Assembly (NCBI GenBank): GCA_945828095.1
Contig: CALZOZ010000008.1
Span: forward strand, 1 to 46,901
Direction of reading: 5' to 3'
Length of the DNA stretch: 46,901 bases
From: an uncultured Clostridia bacterium
GTDB lineage: Bacteria; Bacillota; Clostridia; Peptostreptococcales; Anaerovoracaceae
In this document: positions 8,034-15,567 of the stretch, piece by piece
How the letters are laid out: each line of letters begins with the position of its first letter
Numbering within the stretch: the first letter of the stretch is position 1
The notes under the pieces: generated by a model
The model's database searches: none
What the model saw: the letters and a program-made list of their open reading frames with translations, nothing else
Told to the model about the DNA's origin: nothing
Translations under genes and position numbers: made by a program

Positions 8034-8960
8034 ATGAAATTGCAAAGAGAATACTTTTCCGTAATAAAAGACGGTTTTTTTGGAGCTTACTTTCAAAACA
8101 CGAAGCAGACAGAACGGTGCATAATCGCCATGCTGGGGGATGATACTGATGACTATATGGCACTGACCGGGGCAAAGTGGCTGATGCGGCACGGATGCAA
8201 TGTAATGACCATGGCCCCCTCGAAGAAAGACTATGGACATCACAGCTATCCGCTGGAACGTTTTGAGAAAGCCATTGCAGTAATCCGACAGAAAGGGAAT
8301 ACGAAAATTGGCATTGTGGGGGCTTCAACCACAGGAATGCTGGCCCTTGTGGCAGCCTCATATTATCACGATATCTCCCTTACCATCGCCATGACCCCGT
8401 GTGATTTCGTCATGGAGGGCTTTGTCCGGGACGGAAAAGATGGCATGAAGGAGCGGCCGGCAGACGGAGAATCCATCGTCACTGTAGGCGGAAAGCCGCT
8501 ACCGTATCTGCCCTATGCTTACCGACATCCCCGGTATTGGCAAATGATCCAAAAGGAATCCAAGAAAGGCGGAGATATGGTGGCATCTCGAAAAATGTTT
8601 GAGGAATCCGAGCGGCTGCATCCGGTTCAGGAAGAAGAAAAAATCAAAGTTGAGAATATCTGTGGAAAGATTCTTTTTGTAGGTGCGGAAGACGATGTCC
8701 TCTGGGATACCTGCAAATACATCCGCCGAATGGATGAGCGCCTGAAATCAATGCCCCACGAGAGTGAATATGAACTGGCACTTTATCCTCACGGGACACA
8801 TTTTGTCTTTCCGGAGGGAATGCTCCGCATGATGCTTCCGGTGGGATCCGGTCTGCTGGTACGCTGCGCTTTCCGTGCTGCAAAACTGCACCCAAAAGAG
8901 TGTCGTGCAACGCGTATGGATATTGATAACAAAGTGACTCGCATATTACAGGATTGGTAA
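8034..8960 (+). CDS. Alpha/beta hydrolase of BAAT/acyl-CoA thioesterase C-terminal type
   Basis: The 308-residue protein carries a nucleophile elbow GASTTG (about residue 102), a possible acid in VGAEDDVLWDT and a catalytic His in HGTHF near residue 260, which fits the BAAT C-terminal alpha/beta hydrolase family (acyl-CoA:amino acid N-acyltransferase-like and thioesterase-like proteins). The N-terminal Ig-like domain of full BAAT enzymes is absent. I place the start at 8034, 7 bases after AGGAGA at 8022-8027; an in-frame ATG at 8010 lies inside the AraC gene. Base composition is visibly more G+C-rich than the AraC gene before it. The substrate is not known; action on an acylated small molecule is plausible. 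Confidence 0.75.
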   Translation: MKLQREYFSVIKDGFFGAYFQNTKQTERCIIAMLGDDTDDYMALTGAKWLMRHGCNVMTMAPSKKDYGHHSYPLERFEKAIAVIRQKGNTKIGIVGASTTGMLALVAASYYHDISLTIAMTPCDFVMEGFVRDGKDGMKERPADGESIVTVGGKPLPYLPYAYRHPRYWQMIQKESKKGGDMVASRKMFEESERLHPVQEEEKIKVENICGKILFVGAEDDVLWDTCKYIRRMDERLKSMPHESEYELALYPHGTHFVFPEGMLRMMLPVGSGLLVRCAFRAAKLHPKECRATRMDIDNKVTRILQDW

Positions 8961-8977
8961 TACGGAGGAAATGTAGA

Positions 8978-9601
8978 ATGAAAGAAAAAGGAAATAAGCA
9001 ATTCTGGAATCGTTGGTCTGGATTCTATGACAGATTCATGCACAGCAATGAGCGCCTTTATGATGAGATTGCGACAAAGATGAAAGTCTCACTGAACCGT
9101 GAGATGTATGTGCTGGAGTTGGCCTGCGGCACAGGACTGATTTCCAGACGGATTGCAGGCAGAGTGAAAAGCCTTGAGGCCACCGACTTTTCGCCGGAAA
9201 TGATTGCCGAGGCAAAGAAAAAAGCATGCTCTGCCCGTTTGCATTTCAGTGTCCAGGATGCTGCTTCTCTGCCTTACGCACCTGAGAGCTTTGATGCGGT
9301 GGTGATCACCAATGCCCTGCACATCATGCCGGAGCCGGAAAAGGTGATGGAGGAAATCTATCGGGTGCTGAAACCGGACGGGCTGCTGTTAGCCCCCACC
9401 TTTGTTCACGGCGAAGGGATCGGATTCCGGATTCGTACTGGACTGATGAAGCTGATTGGATTCCGGGTTTATCAAAAATGGACGGCATCGAAATTTGCGG
9501 CATTTGTATCCAGGTGCGGTTTCACTGTGACAGAGCAGGCGGCAATGGGAAGTAATATCGCCCCTCTGTGTTATCTGGCGGCGAAGAAAAAAACATTTTG
9601 A
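8978..9601 (+). CDS. Class I SAM-dependent methyltransferase
   Basis: The 207-residue protein has a Rossmann methyltransferase core: motif I VLELACGTG, acidic ribose-binding loop ATDFSPEM, a motif IV-like segment SFDAVVITNALHIMPEP and post-motif RVLKPDGLL. It resembles UbiE-like and phosphatidylethanolamine N-methyltransferase-like enzymes, but the substrate cannot be read from sequence. The start at 8978 follows GGAGG at 8964-8968; an upstream TTG at 8954 overlaps the hydrolase stop and has no ribosome site. Like the hydrolase it is G+C-richer than the flanking genes, so the two may have entered the island as a pair. Confidence 0.85.
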   Translation: MKEKGNKQFWNRWSGFYDRFMHSNERLYDEIATKMKVSLNREMYVLELACGTGLISRRIAGRVKSLEATDFSPEMIAEAKKKACSARLHFSVQDAASLPYAPESFDAVVITNALHIMPEPEKVMEEIYRVLKPDGLLLAPTFVHGEGIGFRIRTGLMKLIGFRVYQKWTASKFAAFVSRCGFTVTEQAAMGSNIAPLCYLAAKKKTF

Positions 9602-9667
9602 ACGGACAACTGCAATTGGAGAATGTTTTCAGGAATTGTTCTTTGAAGTGATTTTGTCCAAATGGAG

Positions 9668-9697
9668 CCTTATTCCGCCTTTTCAGAGCGGATAAGG
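9668..9697 (+). terminator. Hairpin after the methyltransferase gene
   Basis: CCTTAT(T)CCGC at 9668-9678 pairs with GCGGATAAGG at 9688-9697 (10 pairs with one bulged T), followed by a T-rich but interrupted tail. It is probably a terminator separating the methyltransferase from the next promoter. A TATAAT at 9712-9717 lies just beyond it. Confidence 0.6.
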
Positions 9698-9761
9698 TTC
9701 TGTTCTTTAAGTATAATAATATACATAAGCCGCCAGGGGTGGCGTTTATTTTACACCCATT

Positions 9762-9777
9762 GTTAGCAATTGCTAAC
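9762..9777. promoter_or_regulatory. Perfect DtxR-type palindrome upstream of DUF2325 operon
   Basis: GTTAGCAATTGCTAAC, extended to 18 bp by T9761/A9778, is identical to the feoB site. It lies between a TATAAT (9712-9717) and the ribosome site of the DUF2325 gene, placing this operon in the same presumed iron regulon. Confidence 0.75.
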
Positions 9778-9797
9778 AATACGAAAGGAGATGCTGG

Positions 9798-10082
9798 ATG
9801 AGTGTTATTATTATAGGCGGAAATGAATGCATGACCCGTCAGTATATAGATCTATGCAGAGAGTACAAATGTAAAGCAAAGGTATATCCGAAAATGTCAG
9901 GTGGCCTGAAGAACATCGGAACACCTGATTTGCTTGTACTGTTTACCAATACGGTTTCACACAAAATGATACGGTGTGCACTAAGTGAAGTAAAGGGACA
10001 AAATGTAAAGGTTGCCCGTTCTCACACAAGCTCAATGAATGCACTTAAAAATATTTTGGAAGAACATATGACAAGCTGCTAA
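9798..10082 (+). CDS. DUF2325 domain protein
   Basis: The 94-residue protein has the DUF2325 layout: a first strand SVIIIGGNE, a central GTPDLLVLFTNTVSHKM and a terminal SHTSSMNALKNIL segment, suggesting a small Rossmann-like fold. Cysteines at residues 11, 19, 24, 60 and 94 are noticeable. The function is unknown; in other genomes the family turns up in redox or metal contexts. A GAAAGGAG ribosome site precedes the ATG, and DUF3793 follows after 15 bases. The upstream palindrome ties it to iron control. Confidence 0.8.
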   Translation: MSVIIIGGNECMTRQYIDLCREYKCKAKVYPKMSGGLKNIGTPDLLVLFTNTVSHKMIRCALSEVKGQNVKVARSHTSSMNALKNILEEHMTSC

Positions 10083-10097
10083 GAGGAGGAAGTAATA

Positions 10098-10649
10098 ATG
10101 TCAGAAGAAATGCTGGTACGCCACTGTTCTCCTACCCTTGCCGGAATGAAAACCGGTAATATGTTTACCTGCACCTTTGAGAATGCTGAGAATATGAGAG
10201 AAGCTTTGCGTAAGTTAAACTGCACTCTTGGCAAAAAAGGTCTTCGGGTTTTGCCCCTTCGTTTCCAGAACAGCCGAGCGCTAATATACGTATATCGCCC
10301 CGCCAGACTTTCACAGGATTTACAGGACGAAACCGCCTGTCGATTACTTGAAGAACGTGGATACCAATTCGAAACACCGGAACGCTGCATAGTCAGGTTA
10401 ATCCAAAGAATTCGCGAAAGTGAGGAGTTTCCTCACGAAATAGGACTGTTTCTCGGTTATCCGCCGGAGGATGTTTGCGGATTTATCGAAAACAAGGCGG
10501 ATGCATGCAAATGTACCGGTTGCTGGAAGGTTTATGGAGATGTTGATGCAGCACAAAAGCTCTTTGCAAAATACAAAAAGTGTACAGATATATATTGCAC
10601 AATGTTTGCAAAAGGAAGGTCTGTTGAACGGCTTACTGTTGCCGTTTAA
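10098..10649 (+). CDS. DUF3793 family protein
   Basis: The 183-residue protein shows the family's conserved core EIGLFLGYPPEDVCGFI followed by a Cys pair in CKCTGCWKVYG and a C-terminal Cys at residue 167. The N-terminal part begins with HCSPTLAGMKTGNMF, also typical. DUF3793 proteins are Firmicute proteins of unknown function often found beside flavodoxins and feo genes, as here. The cysteines could bind metal or a cluster, but this is not shown. It is cotranscribed with DUF2325 and the flavodoxin. Confidence 0.85.
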   Translation: MSEEMLVRHCSPTLAGMKTGNMFTCTFENAENMREALRKLNCTLGKKGLRVLPLRFQNSRALIYVYRPARLSQDLQDETACRLLEERGYQFETPERCIVRLIQRIRESEEFPHEIGLFLGYPPEDVCGFIENKADACKCTGCWKVYGDVDAAQKLFAKYKKCTDIYCTMFAKGRSVERLTVAV

Positions 10650-10687
10650 CATATATAAAATAATATCAGAAAGGTTGGAAACAGATT

Positions 10688-11110
10688 ATGAGCAAAATAG
10701 CAGTAGTATATTGGAGCGGAACCGGAAACACTGAAGCTATGGCAACGGCCGTTTGCGAGGGTGCGAAAGAAAAAGGAGCTGAAGCAGTCATGCTTACTGC
10801 GGCTGAATTTTCGGATTCTATGATGGACAGCTTTGATGCAGTGGCGCTCGGTTGTCCTTCAATGGGAGTAGAGCAATTGGAGGAGAGCCAGTTCAAGCCG
10901 ATGTTTAACTCTTGTGAAGCAAAGCTTAAGGGAAAGAGAATCGCATTGTTTGGCTCTTACGGATGGGAAGACGGCGAATGGATGCGTAATTGGGAAGAAA
11001 CTTGTATTTCTGATGGAGCAGTTCTTGCCTGTGACTATGTTATCTGCAATGATGCACCGGATGATGAGGCGATAACTTCTTGTAAAGCACTTGGCGCAGC
11101 ACTTACATAA
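10688..11110 (+). CDS. Flavodoxin
   Basis: The 140-residue protein has the FMN phosphate loop WSGTGNTEAMA near residue 10, the 50s segment LGCPSMGVEQLEE and the 90s segment FGSYGWEDGEWM with an aromatic residue, all in flavodoxin positions. Flavodoxin replaces ferredoxin as a low-potential electron carrier when iron is scarce, which fits control by the DtxR-type palindrome at 9762. It is the last gene of the DUF2325-DUF3793-flavodoxin unit. Confidence 0.93.
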   Translation: MSKIAVVYWSGTGNTEAMATAVCEGAKEKGAEAVMLTAAEFSDSMMDSFDAVALGCPSMGVEQLEESQFKPMFNSCEAKLKGKRIALFGSYGWEDGEWMRNWEETCISDGAVLACDYVICNDAPDDEAITSCKALGAALT

Positions 11111-11124
11111 ATTATTTAAGAAGG

Positions 11125-11293
11125 CATCTTATTAAGATGGCATGACATAGCGGTTGCTCATTACCAAAAGGGGTTGAGCAACCATTTGCTTTAAGTGACA
11201 CTTTAGGCTTCGTAAAAACTCGTCCAATCGGGACGTATTGTTCTGCATAGAGCAGAAATTCAATGACGTAAATACTATAATTTCATTGAAATT
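11125..11293 (+). promoter_or_regulatory. Hairpin-rich leader before the ABC transporter pair
   Basis: The 210-base gap holds consecutive stem-loops: CATCTT/AAGATG (11125-11139), a perfect 9-bp stem (11152-11160 with 11175-11183; likely the flavodoxin terminator, with a weak T-tract), CGTCC/GGACG (11221-11235) and TTCTGC/GCAGAA (11241-11257). It ends in a 15-bp palindrome AATTTCATTGAAATT at 11279-11293 overlapping a TATAAT (11276-11281). There is no recognisable -35, which suggests activator control, for example by the AraC protein. Confidence 0.5.
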
Positions 11294-11320
11294 GCTAAAA
11301 TAAAAAGGAGGGGATTAATT

Positions 11321-13096
11321 TTGAAAAAACAATCAAGCCTTTCGAAACTGATGGACTATGCCGGAAATTTCCGGTATTTAACCGTCGCATCGTGGGTACT
11401 CAGTGCTTTGAGTGCACTTGTTGCCTTACTGCCATTTGTTTATATCTGGATGGTTATCAAAGAGGTTCTCGATGCTGCTCCCGATTACTCAGCAGTAGAG
11501 AATTTAGCACATAACGGCTGGATGGCGGTTCTGTTTTCGGTTGTCTCGATGCTGATCTATGTTTCGGCGCTGCTCTGCTCTCATTTGGCGGCTTTCAGAG
11601 TACAGCGAAATATTCGTTCAAAAGCCATGCATCACATTGTAAAGCTGCCTGCCGGATTTATGGATGAAATCGGGAGCGGTAAAGTCCGTAAAATCATCTA
11701 TGAATCCAGTGCCGCAACGGAAACCTATCTTGCACATCAGCTTCCCGATAAAGCAAACGCACTTGCCACACCTGTGGGACTTTTGATATTATTGCTTGTA
11801 TTTGATTGGCATCTCGGACTTTTAAGTCTTGTTCCGATTGTGTTTGCCTTTATGATTATGAGTGCCATGACCGGAAAACGCATGGCGAAAAAAATGGAAG
11901 AATACAATAACGCCCTTGGTCAGATGTCCAATGAGGCGGTTGAGTATGTTCGCGGAATCGCAGTTGTTAAAACCTTCGGACAATCTGTGTTCTCCTTCAA
12001 ACGGTTCAAGGAATCCATTGATAACTATGAAAAGTGGGTTATTGCTTACACAAAAGATCTGCGGATGCCCATGGTGTTCTATACAACACTGGTAAATGCT
12101 ATATTTGCTGTTTTAATTGCAGCGGCTATGGTAATGGCATCCGATGGAGTAACCAATGAGTTCTTGCTGAATCTTCTTTATTACATAATCATTACTCCGA
12201 TTATTACGCTGACTCTTACAAGAATTATGTATGCCAGCGAAAACGAAATGATTGTTGATGATGCTATGAAACGAATCGACAGCATCATGAATTTGAAACC
12301 TCTTTCTGAGCCACTTGAGCCTCAGCATCCGAAGGACAATTCCATTGAACTTACAGATGTATTCTTCAAATACAGCGGTGCAAATAAAAACGTGCTTAAC
12401 GGAATTTCCATTTCTGTTAAACCCGGCGAGCACATCGCTCTGGTCGGCCCGTCAGGCGGCGGCAAGACGACCCTTGCAAGCATAGCAGCACGCTTTTGGG
12501 ATGTGGACAGCGGAACGGTAAAAATAGGCGAAGTTGATGTGAAAAACATTTCCAAAGAAGAACTCATGAACACAGTTTCCTTTGTTTTTCAGGATTCAAA
12601 ACTGTTCAAAACCTCTATTCTTGAAAATGTTCGCATGGCTGAACCTGATGCTTCGCGCGATGAGGTTTTACAGGCATTACATGACGCACAGTGCGATGAT
12701 ATTCTGGAAAAGCTTCCTTATGGCATCGATACCGTAGTAGGCACAAAAGGGGTATATCTTTCTGGCGGCGAACGGCAGCGCATATCGATTGCCCGTGTAA
12801 TGCTTAAAAATACGCCTATTCTGATTTTGGATGAAGCGACAGCATATGCTGACCCGGATAACGAGGCTAAGGTGCAGGCTGCATTTAATGCTCTTGCCAA
12901 GGGCAAGACGGTATTGATGATTGCCCACAGATTGTCAGCTGTCACAGGAGTTGACAGAATCTATGTCATCAAAGACGGAAATGTTGATGACCAGGGAACC
13001 CATTCAGAGTTAAAAGATAAGAACGGGCTTTATGCCGATATGTGGAATCAATATAACAATGCCGCAAAATGGAAGGTAGGTGCTGTAAATGATTAA
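11321..13096 (+). CDS. ABC exporter-fold transporter, subunit 1 (YbtP/IrtA-like)
   Basis: This 591-residue half-transporter has an N-terminal six-helix type IV (exporter-fold) membrane domain (about 15-320) and a C-terminal ATPase with Walker A GPSGGGKTT, signature LSGGERQRISIAR and Walker B ILILDEAT followed by AYADPDNE. This last motif resembles siderophore importers of the YbtPQ/IrtAB group. The start is TTG at 11321, set by AGGAGG at 11306-11311. It overlaps the next ABC gene by 8 bases, so the two probably form a heterodimer. Iron-siderophore uptake is inferred from family and neighbours; drug export cannot be excluded by sequence alone. Confidence 0.88.
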   Translation: MKKQSSLSKLMDYAGNFRYLTVASWVLSALSALVALLPFVYIWMVIKEVLDAAPDYSAVENLAHNGWMAVLFSVVSMLIYVSALLCSHLAAFRVQRNIRSKAMHHIVKLPAGFMDEIGSGKVRKIIYESSAATETYLAHQLPDKANALATPVGLLILLLVFDWHLGLLSLVPIVFAFMIMSAMTGKRMAKKMEEYNNALGQMSNEAVEYVRGIAVVKTFGQSVFSFKRFKESIDNYEKWVIAYTKDLRMPMVFYTTLVNAIFAVLIAAAMVMASDGVTNEFLLNLLYYIIITPIITLTLTRIMYASENEMIVDDAMKRIDSIMNLKPLSEPLEPQHPKDNSIELTDVFFKYSGANKNVLNGISISVKPGEHIALVGPSGGGKTTLASIAARFWDVDSGTVKIGEVDVKNISKEELMNTVSFVFQDSKLFKTSILENVRMAEPDASRDEVLQALHDAQCDDILEKLPYGIDTVVGTKGVYLSGGERQRISIARVMLKNTPILILDEATAYADPDNEAKVQAAFNALAKGKTVLMIAHRLSAVTGVDRIYVIKDGNVDDQGTHSELKDKNGLYADMWNQYNNAAKWKVGAVND

Positions 13097-14837
13097 CTAT
13101 TTAAAACGCACATTGGCACTCTCTGACAGGGGGGCAAAAGATATGGTGAAAGCTTTTGCTGCGTGCACAATATCGAATTTTGCACTGATGGTTCCAGTAA
13201 TACTGCTTTATAACTTTATCAGCGATATGCTGGACGGCGGTATCTCGCACGGCAAACAGATATTTTATATTATGGGAATCATCATCGCGCTGGTTCTCAT
13301 TGCCATGACCACCTATATTCAGTATAATGCAACTTTTTTGGCAACCTACAAGGAAAGTGGTGTGCGCCGTCTGACATTGGCAGAAAAGCTCCGCAGGCTT
13401 CCCCTTTCCTTTTTCGGTAAAAAAGATCTTTCCGACCTGACCACTGTCATTATGGCAGACTGTGCATTTGTGGAAAGCGGCAGCTCACATTGGATACCGG
13501 AGCTTGTGGGCTCGATTATATCAACGGTTGTCATTTGCGTAGGCATCTGCTTCTTTAACTGGCGTATGGCACTGGCTTCTCTTTGGGTGCTGCCGGTATC
13601 TTTTATCATCATGCTTGCCTCAATGGGCATTATGCGCAAAAAGCAGGAACGAACAACGAAAGCCTCTGTTGAATGCTCAGATGGAATACAGGAATGCCTG
13701 GAATCCGTGAAAGAATTAAGAGCAAATAACGCTGAGAAAGCGTATGTGAAAGAACTTGACGAAAAAATCAAAGCAGTAGAAAAGCATACAAGGATTGGTG
13801 AATATACGAATGCGGTATTTAACGCATCTGCTAAAATGGTGCTGAAGCTTGGTATTGCAACCACTGTATTAGTGGGTGGAAAATTGCTTGCTGCCGGTAA
13901 AATCGATTTACTTATGCTTTTCGCATTTCTGATTCTTGTGTCCAGAGTTTATGATCCTTTGATGGCGGCACTGGATAATTTAAGCGCTGTTATTCTGCTT
14001 AAGAATATTCAGTGTAAGCGTTTAAGCGAAGTGTTAAGTTATCCCGAACAGAACGGCACACCGAATTTGAGCAATGACGGCTGCGACATAGTTTTTGATC
14101 ATGTCGCTTTCTATTACGACAACGGAGAAAAGGTTTTGAAAGATGTTTCCTTTGTAGCAAAGCAGGGTGAAGTTACGGCACTTGTCGGGCCTTCAGGCGG
14201 GGGAAAAACAACCGTATCACGCCTCGCAGCACGTTTTTGGGATATTCAAAAGGGCAAAATAACAGTAGGCGGAATGGATGTATCAAAAATCGATCCGGAA
14301 GCCCTGATGTCACTGTATTCCATCGTATTTCAGGATGTAACTTTGTTTAACAATACGGTTATGGAAAATATCCGTTTGGGTAGAAAAGACGCAACGGATG
14401 AAGAAGTTCTTGCGGCGGCAAGACTTGCAAATGTAGATGAATTTGCTGAAAACCTTCCGGAAAAATGGGATACCAATATAGGTGAAAACGGTTGCGAGCT
14501 TTCAGGCAGAGAGCGACAGCGTATCTCTATTGCCCGTGCATTCTTAAAGGACGCACCCATCATTTTGCTTGATGAAGCAACGGCATCCCTTGATGTTGAA
14601 AACGAAACACAGATTCAAACGGCGCTTTCAAAGCTTATTAAAAATAAAACAGTTTTAATTATTGCACACCGTATGCGTACCGTAGCCGGTGCGGATAAGA
14701 TCATCGTTTTGTCAGATGGCAAGGTTGTCGAGCTGGGAGCCCCTGATGAGCTGTATCATCAGAATGGTATATACACTCGAATGGTTGACTTGCAAAACAA
14801 CTCTCAAGAATGGACGATAGGTCGTAATACGAATTAA
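13089..14837 (+). CDS. ABC exporter-fold transporter, subunit 2 (YbtQ/IrtB-like)
   Basis: The partner half-transporter (582 residues) has a six-helix membrane domain (about 15-305) and an ATPase domain with Walker A GPSGGGKTT, Walker B IILLDEAT and ASLDVENE. Its signature motif reads LSGRERQR, with Arg in place of the second Gly of LSGGE, so one composite ATP site of the heterodimer may be impaired, as in many asymmetric ABC heterodimers. It overlaps subunit 1 by 8 bases and ends just before a strong terminator. The presumed role is uptake of an iron chelate together with subunit 1. Confidence 0.87.
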   Translation: MINYLKRTLALSDRGAKDMVKAFAACTISNFALMVPVILLYNFISDMLDGGISHGKQIFYIMGIIIALVLIAMTTYIQYNATFLATYKESGVRRLTLAEKLRRLPLSFFGKKDLSDLTTVIMADCAFVESGSSHWIPELVGSIISTVVICVGICFFNWRMALASLWVLPVSFIIMLASMGIMRKKQERTTKASVECSDGIQECLESVKELRANNAEKAYVKELDEKIKAVEKHTRIGEYTNAVFNASAKMVLKLGIATTVLVGGKLLAAGKIDLLMLFAFLILVSRVYDPLMAALDNLSAVILLKNIQCKRLSEVLSYPEQNGTPNLSNDGCDIVFDHVAFYYDNGEKVLKDVSFVAKQGEVTALVGPSGGGKTTVSRLAARFWDIQKGKITVGGMDVSKIDPEALMSLYSIVFQDVTLFNNTVMENIRLGRKDATDEEVLAAARLANVDEFAENLPEKWDTNIGENGCELSGRERQRISIARAFLKDAPIILLDEATASLDVENETQIQTALSKLIKNKTVLIIAHRMRTVAGADKIIVLSDGKVVELGAPDELYHQNGIYTRMVDLQNNSQEWTIGRNTN

Positions 14838-14872
14838 AAGGTACTCTAAGTTAGTGTGTGGATACCAGATCG

Positions 14873-14924
14873 AAAAAAATGAGAACTAAAGGCTAGAGCC
14901 CTAGCCAATAGTGCTCATTTTTTT
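14873..14924. terminator. Bidirectional intrinsic terminator at the end of the iron island
   Basis: An 11-bp outer stem (14873-14883 with 14914-14924; A-run on one side, T-run on the other) encloses an inner GGCTAG/CTAGCC stem. It would stop transcription from either direction. Confidence 0.9.
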
Positions 14925-14927
14925 TAA

Positions 14928-15104
14928 TCGCACAATAGTTTAGAATCACTGGATGCGGAAGATAGAGAACTGATATACCTTTTGTATTTTTGCAGAGAAC
15001 CTCTGACGGAAAAACAGGCAGCCAGCGTATTACATATTTCCCAGCAGGCGGTAAATAAAAGAAAAATGAGAATTTTGAGAAAAATGAAAAGTTTTTGGTT
15101 GTAG
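14928..15104 (+). pseudogene. Truncated Tn916 ORF7-like sigma factor gene, 3' remnant
   Basis: An open frame of 58 codons without a start runs to the TAG at 15102. It encodes ...LESLDAEDRELIYLL then a helix-turn-helix (EKQAASVLHISQQAVNKR) and a basic tail. This is a sigma-70 region 4-like C-terminus as in ORF7 of Tn916-type elements. The frame is interrupted by a stop just upstream (14925-14927), exactly at the terminator, so the 5' part is missing. The last 16 codons are identical to bases 1-48. I read it as the copy created or left behind when the iron island entered next to the intact gene. Confidence 0.7.
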
Positions 15105-15111
15105 AATTCGG
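15057..15111. repeat. 55-bp direct repeat, right copy
   Basis: Identical to 1-55. The two copies lie 15,056 bases apart and enclose the iron island, so recombination between them would delete it precisely. Confidence 0.95.
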
Positions 15112-15239
15112 TTTTATTTCACAACAAATATAGTGAAGGACAATTCAAGATTCATTTCATCAGGTACCTTCCTGCTGCGGGGAGCAAGGCAGAATACACG
15201 CCAGGACCATGAAAATGCGAGCGATAAATGTATATCTGT

Positions 15240-15536
15240 AAAACCGGGATTGCATCCGGCTATGCCATGAGCCGCAGCGGGGTATAATGATACACCTGCA
15301 TAGCCATAGTCCGTGTGCCATAAGGCACCGCAGGCAATGGGTGCAGTCCGGACGGTGTCGGGAAGGTCAGATGCCTGTGAGGACGGTAGCAGCCGTCTGC
15401 CTGATTGAAATCCCGTGGCTTGGGGCGTGGTGGACAAATAAAGCCTAGATAATGAAGATAGAAAGAGCCTTTGCTTTCTTTTAAGACGGTGTATGGGGCA
15501 AATATGTCGTCACAGAGGGATGCGGAGGCTCTTTTA
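15240..15536 (+). ncRNA. Structured RNA upstream of pemK (possible pemK-type leader)
   Basis: No plausible protein is encoded on either strand, yet the stretch is dense in complementary segments. GGCTATGC (15258-15265) pairs with GCATAGCC (15298-15305) around an inner GGTAT/ATAC hairpin. GTCCG (15309-15313) pairs with CGGAC (15349-15353) around GTGCC/GGCAC. GACGG/CCGTC forms a hairpin near 15383-15396. AAAGAGCC (15463-15470) pairs with GGCTCTTT (15527-15534). The pemK-like gene begins 31 bases later. A conserved pemK RNA motif has been described upstream of such toxins in Firmicutes; a match to it is my inference from position and type. Confidence 0.55.
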
Positions 15537-15567
15537 CTGTTACATAAATTCAACTTGGAGGTGCGAG

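Noticed and set aside
13089-14837. A frameshift or break at the overlap of the two ABC genes
   Set aside because: The 8-base overlap is typical of coupled heterodimeric transporters, and both frames are complete.
15114-15437. Minus-strand open frame of 107 codons before pemK
   Set aside because: The peptide resembles no family and the region is explained by RNA structure. It is also not the missing half of spoIIID.
15113-15567. Group II intron or self-splicing RNA
   Set aside because: There is no domain V-like hairpin and no reverse transcriptase gene.
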